A stretch of 5,960 nucleotides of DNA from Thermoanaerobaculia bacterium (GTDB taxonomy: Bacteria > Acidobacteriota > Thermoanaerobaculia > Gp7-AA8): the NCBI GenBank assembly GCA_023700825.1, contig JAMPYE010000293.1, positions 1 through 5,960 on the forward strand, read 5' to 3'. The notes below the pieces were generated by a model. The model was given only the letters and a program-made list of their open reading frames with translations, had not been told where the DNA came from and did no database searches. Positions within the stretch are counted from its first letter, which is position 1. The number at the start of each line of letters is the position of its first letter. Of the stretch, positions 5,796 to 5,960 are shown piece after piece. Made by a program: the position numbers and the translations under genes.

Positions 5796-5960
5796 TTCGT
5801 CGCCTCCTGGAGGGCGTACATGTTCATCGAGGCGGGCATGCCGGGCTTGAAGAGGCCGTCTTCGTTGGGAAGGCCGATCTTCAGCTTGTATACGAGCTTG
5901 GCCCGCTCGTCGCGGGTCTGGACGTTCTTCGGGGTGAACTCCGCCTTCGACGCGATGTAG
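5792..5960 (-). CDS. HlyD/YbhG-family periplasmic adaptor (membrane fusion protein), C-terminal end only
   Basis: Only the last 55 residues and the TGA stop are in the window; the gene begins beyond the right edge. The visible protein starts YIASKAEFTPKNVQTRDER, continues with a beta-rich stretch (KLVYKLKI) and has PGMPASMNMYA near the end. The pattern 'F.P..VQT..ER..LVY.....' followed by 'L.PGM' is typical of the membrane-proximal beta domain of HlyD/RND-type adaptors, where the PGM turn is highly conserved. Adaptors of this family sit in the periplasm, anchored at the inner membrane, and connect an ABC-2 permease to an outer-membrane factor. Its TGA overlaps the GTG of the next gene by 4 bases (GTGA), so the two are probably translationally coupled. 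The equivalent E. coli order is ybhG then ybhF. The family call is secure. The substrate and the N-terminal part (signal or anchor, coiled-coil hairpin) cannot be judged. Confidence 0.88.
   Translation of the reverse strand, partial: YIASKAEFTPKNVQTRDERAKLVYKLKIGLPNEDGLFKPGMPASMNMYALQEATK
5803..5808 (-). promoter_or_regulatory. Shine-Dalgarno AGGAGG for ABC ATPase 1
   Basis: On the minus strand a perfect AGGAGG lies 7 bases before the GTG at 5793-5795, inside the last codons of the adaptor gene. It supports the GTG start that overlaps the adaptor stop codon as GTGA. Confidence 0.75.

Noticed and set aside
5796..5960. Promoter for the ATPase genes
   Set aside because: This stretch is coding sequence for the adaptor. 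No convincing -10/-35 pair is visible, and the GTGA overlap points to read-through from upstream.

Overview
The window holds most of one operon on the minus strand, read from the right edge to the left. It encodes a complete-looking tripartite efflux pump built on a YbhGFSR-type (ABC-2) ABC transporter. In transcription order it contains the C-terminal end of an HlyD/YbhG-type periplasmic adaptor (5792-5960, cut by the window edge), a first ABC ATPase (4770-5795), a TolC-like outer-membrane factor (3286-4773), a second ABC ATPase (2342-3289), and two homologous ABC-2 permeases (1218-2345 and 83-1216). Four of the five gene junctions are 4-base stop/start overlaps (GTGA or ATGA). The fifth has a single base between the genes. 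This argues for one co-translated transcript, whose promoter lies beyond the right edge.

The two ATPases look like the N- and C-terminal halves of the fused E. coli YbhF, here encoded as separate genes with the outer-membrane factor between them. They are asymmetric in a coherent way. ATPase 1 has Pro where the H-loop His should be but keeps a normal LSGG signature. ATPase 2 keeps the His but has an LPGG signature. Both defects fall in the same composite nucleotide site, as in ABC heterodimers with one degenerate and one consensus site. The two permeases would form the membrane heterodimer, the adaptor would bridge the periplasm, and the TolC-like protein would form the outer-membrane duct.

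Non-coding structure is limited. A 138-bp REPIN-like element (4595-4732) with 28-bp perfect inverted arms sits in frame inside the 5' end of the TolC-like gene, just upstream of the signal-peptide core, and is translated through. At the left end (1-82), after the last stop codon, are tandem short hairpins. One is an exact 17-base copy of a hairpin inside the REPIN-like element, so both probably belong to a dispersed repeat population in this genome. No tRNA, rRNA, CRISPR array, transposase or promoter was seen.

The organism is a high-GC bacterium with an outer membrane, shown by the OMF and adaptor. Strong G/C third-position bias and the interspersed palindromes suggest an environmental lineage (for example Acidobacteriota-like), but the phylum cannot be fixed from this sequence. 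The long plus-strand reading frames are antisense shadows of the real genes.
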